The notes beneath the pieces were generated by a model. It was not told the DNA's origin. It made no database searches and was given only the letters and a program-made list of their open reading frames with translations. Both the position numbers and the translations under genes were made by a program. A DNA stretch of 64,000 bases from contig JAFMSR010000017.1 in NCBI GenBank assembly GCA_022818135.1, positions 11,732,561 through 11,796,560 on the forward strand, read 5' to 3'. This DNA comes from Saxidomus purpurata. Lineage: Eukaryota; Mollusca; Bivalvia; Venerida; Veneridae. Numbering within the stretch: position 1 is the stretch's first letter; each line of letters opens with the position of its first letter. Shown here piece after piece: positions 62,001-64,000 of the stretch.

Positions 62001-64000
62001 ACTCAACAAGTACTATGTAATGTCGAGATAAAAAACGACTCCTTTTAATATTTGAAATTGTCAAGTAAGTACCATAAAAGCAAAAGTGTTGATGTGTCAA
62101 ACCCGTATCAAGTATGACGCATGCATTCGAGTCGAATGAAATAGAAACTAGACCTATCACTAAATGAGATTAATACCCCCGAAAGACTGCTTTACAAACT
62201 GATGAAGTTCGTAGTAACACAATACCTTGCAAAATAAACTAAACCTTGGCAACTGTGCAATTTTGTCAAGATAGAATTATAGTTCTTGTACACTGCACTT
62301 CCTCTCATTGTGCTGGATCATTGTATGAAGTTGTATTGAATTCCAACCAGTAGTTTTAAAGTTTTCTGGACACGGAAAAGTAAAAGTGGGCAATAACTCT
62401 GTAATTAGTAATTACTAAAAGAAAGTTATGGTTCCTGTGCACTGTCCTTCCTCTCATTGTGCTTGACCATTGTATGAAGTTGTATTGAATTCCAACTAGT
62501 AGTTTTCAAGTTATGCTCATGACAAGGAAAAGTAACAAAGGGTTATAACTACGTAATGAGTCAAGATAGAGTTATGGTTCTTGTGCACTAACTTCCACAT
62601 TGAATTCCTACCAATAGTTTTCAAATATTGCTCCAGACAAGGAAAACTAACCAAGTGCAATAACTCTGTAATGAATCATGGCAGAGTTATGGTTCATGTG
62701 CACTGCACTTCCGTTCAATGTGCTTGACAATTGTATAAAGTTGTATTAAATTCTAACTAGTAGGTTTCAAGTTATGCTCCGGACAAGGAAATTGCAACTG
62801 ACCGACCGACCGCCTTCACTCGACCGACCAACCAACCGGGTGACTCCTATATAACCCCCTTTACTTCGTTTCGGGGGTATAATTAAGAATAATTAAAAAT
62901 TTCAATCTCCACAACATTATGATCTCCCCTTAAATTAAAGAAGCTCTCAGTCACCACGGAGAATTAAAACAACTGATTTCATTATTTCCTTTTTAATTTG
63001 GCATCGATCGTTTTAACTGTTCATTTTAAAGGGTAATATATATAACAACATTTTACACCAGTATCTATTCATAGGCTTACAACCATAACATGTGATTTTT
63101 CTACCGTATTGTACGGGAAATAGCTGCCTCGAAGCTGCCACTCTATGAAACCGTAAGATATAGAATACTTTACTTGTAAGAAGCTGCTGTCCGGGACAGG
63201 ACCCGGGTGTACACCATCGCACCTGGGACAGAATACCAAAAGCAGCACAATCTGTTTCCGTTATCTTATCACCCATGATAAACTTCTTGCTTCCTGAAAA
63301 TAAAATATTACAGTTGAACTCGAAAAGTAGAGCCGACTAACAATCGGATATCATCTACATATTGCAGACAACGTTCAGAGCAAGTGTCATGACCTGATGA
63401 CTGTTATCAAGGAAAAGCTAGATAAGGTCACCGTTACATTAACATTTGACCCACTGACCCAAAAACAATGATCATCTACTCAGTAAGACCAATCTGAAGA
63501 CTGTGACTTTGACCTTGATTTTGAACCAACTGAACAAAGAAATAATAGGTTCATCTACAGACTACAGGTAACCTTCTGAGCAAATTTCATGAGAGTAAAA
63601 TGCAAATTCAGACATGTAGAGTGTTATCAAGGAAGCAGTTACGAACAGACGGATGACGGACACACCACCATGAATGCAAATTAAGACATGTAGAGTGTTA
63701 TCAAGGAAGCAGTTACGAACAGACGGATGACGGACACACCACCATGAATGCAAATTAAGACATGTAGAGTGTTATCAAGGAAGCAGTTACGAACAGACGG
63801 ATGACGGACACACCACCATGAATGCAAATTCAGACATGTAGAGTGTTATCAAGGAAGCAGTTACGAACAGACGGATGATAGACACACCACCATGAATGCA
63901 AATTCAGACATGTAGAGTGTTATCAAGGAAGCAGTTACGAACAGACGGATGACGGACACACCACCATGAATGCAAATTAAGACATGTAGAGTGTTATCAA
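56033..64000 (-). CDS. FAXC-like: FAXC-like copy C, exons 6 and 5 only (cut by window end)
   Basis: Exon 6 is 56033-56127 (95 bp, ending KK then TAA) and exon 5 is 63174-63293 (120 bp), with the same lengths, phases and splice sites as copies A and B. Exon 5 encodes KKFIMGDKITETDC and ends with the Gly-Ser-Cys-Pro-Gly form seen in A, not the Glu/Ala form of B. Exons 4 to 1 lie right of the window. Intron 5 is about 7 kb here against 1.7 kb in A because of insertions at 56291-61041 and 61301-61905. Both exons are intact; whether splicing still works across the long intron is not known. Confidence 0.85.
58140..59455. repeat. 39-bp minisatellite inside the 4.75-kb element
   Basis: About 32 copies of a 39-bp unit (GTTATGTTCGCAATTGAAAG plus TTTTACTCCAGTACAAGTG), with most changes at the CAATTG/CGATTG site. 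Because 39 is 13 codons, all copies stay in frame and open frames of up to 221 codons appear on both strands. They lack any non-repeat domain and are not called as genes. Confidence 0.93.
59700..60140. other. Possible degenerate tRNA-like SINE remnants
   Basis: On the minus strand TTGGCTTAGTAGAGTGATTT and GGGGATCAAAATTCAAAATC (60060-60140) resemble a worn A and B box. A plus-strand GGCTCCTGTAGGTCAGTTGC (59704) is weaker. Low confidence. Confidence 0.25.
61301..61905. mobile_element. 605-bp MITE-like insertion
   Basis: Ends CCTTTGAACACC and GGTGTCCAAAGG are inverted repeats with one mismatch. The site in copy A (about 4891) has a single ATAT where copy C has ATAT on both sides (61297-61300, 61906-61909), so this is a clean insertion. 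It contains a 19-base A run at 61676-61694. No coding sequence. Confidence 0.85.
61937..62024. repeat. Inverted counterpart of 4934-5021
   Basis: GGATGTCATATAGGCGCGCC through ACTATGTAATGTC is the reverse complement of the segment in copy A intron 5. The right flank GAGATAAAAAACGAC is kept; the left arm of the inverted repeat is absent. Confidence 0.8.
62165..62885 (+). repeat. ATACCCCCGAA repeat, copy C
   Basis: Nearly identical to 5168-5876, in the same intron position, and ending in TTTCGGGGGTATAATT. Confidence 0.75.
63600..64000. repeat. 74-bp minisatellite in copy C, cut by window end
   Basis: At least 5.4 units of the array seen at 6594-6963, in the same intron and orientation. One variant unit with GATGATAGAC is the third unit in A and the fourth here, suggesting gain of a unit. 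Confidence 0.9.

Overview
This is a stretch of an animal nuclear genome, most likely a bivalve mollusc (inference: many short exons with GT/AG borders, AT-rich non-coding DNA, several tRNA-derived SINEs, degenerate LINE, DIRS, Tigger and Tc1 copies, mollusc-style tandem repeats, and an animal-type TTAGGG tract). Nothing prokaryotic or viral was seen. Two 500-N assembly gaps (13696-14195, 31667-32166) are placeholders of unknown true length.

Four copies of a GST-like 'failed axon connections' (FAXC-type) gene lie on the minus strand. Only exon 1 of copy D is inside the left edge (1437-1546). Copy A is complete (4363-12238; six exons, 288 codons plus stop). Copy B is complete (46966-53812; exon lengths and phases identical to A). 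Copy C is cut by the right edge (exons 6 and 5 at 56033-56127 and 63174-63293). The block from D exon 1 to A intron 4 (about 0.85-7.0 kb) is repeated as B exon 1 to C intron 4 (about 53.2-64 kb), so the D-A pair appears to have been duplicated as B-C. Between those blocks, on the plus strand, lies the 3' part of a laminin alpha chain gene (exons 14942-30725: end of LG2, LG3, Thr/Pro linker, LG4, first half of LG5). The rest of LG5 is not visible.

The laminin introns and the 3' region are full of mobile DNA: a Tigger/pogo derivative (19745-20592), a LINE 3' end (21900-22615), a broken spliced MULE-transposase gene (24899-26592), a LINE endonuclease/RT remnant (27290-28400) and an internally deleted DIRS-type element (30960-31666). 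From 33065 to 39642 is a 6.58-kb foldback element: two arms of 182-bp tandem repeats in opposite orientation, exact matching termini and a perfect 9-bp target duplication. It carries a second, nested inverted-repeat element (36198-37417) that contains a telomere-like CCCTAA tract. A Tc1 relic (40500-40768), an unrecognised small gene fragment (41214-42272) and a 50-bp satellite (42317-45705, interrupted by a TTAA-flanked MITE) follow.

In the right-hand block, copy C intron 5 carries two insertions absent from copy A: a 4.75-kb element with 29-bp perfect terminal inverted repeats, subterminal TATAGTCTTGC-type motifs and an internal 39-bp minisatellite (56291-61041), and a 605-bp element (61301-61905). 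A short segment next to the second is inverted between the paralogues. The genes do not form an operon or pathway. The window is best read as a tandemly and segmentally duplicated gene family around a laminin gene, heavily remodelled by transposons.
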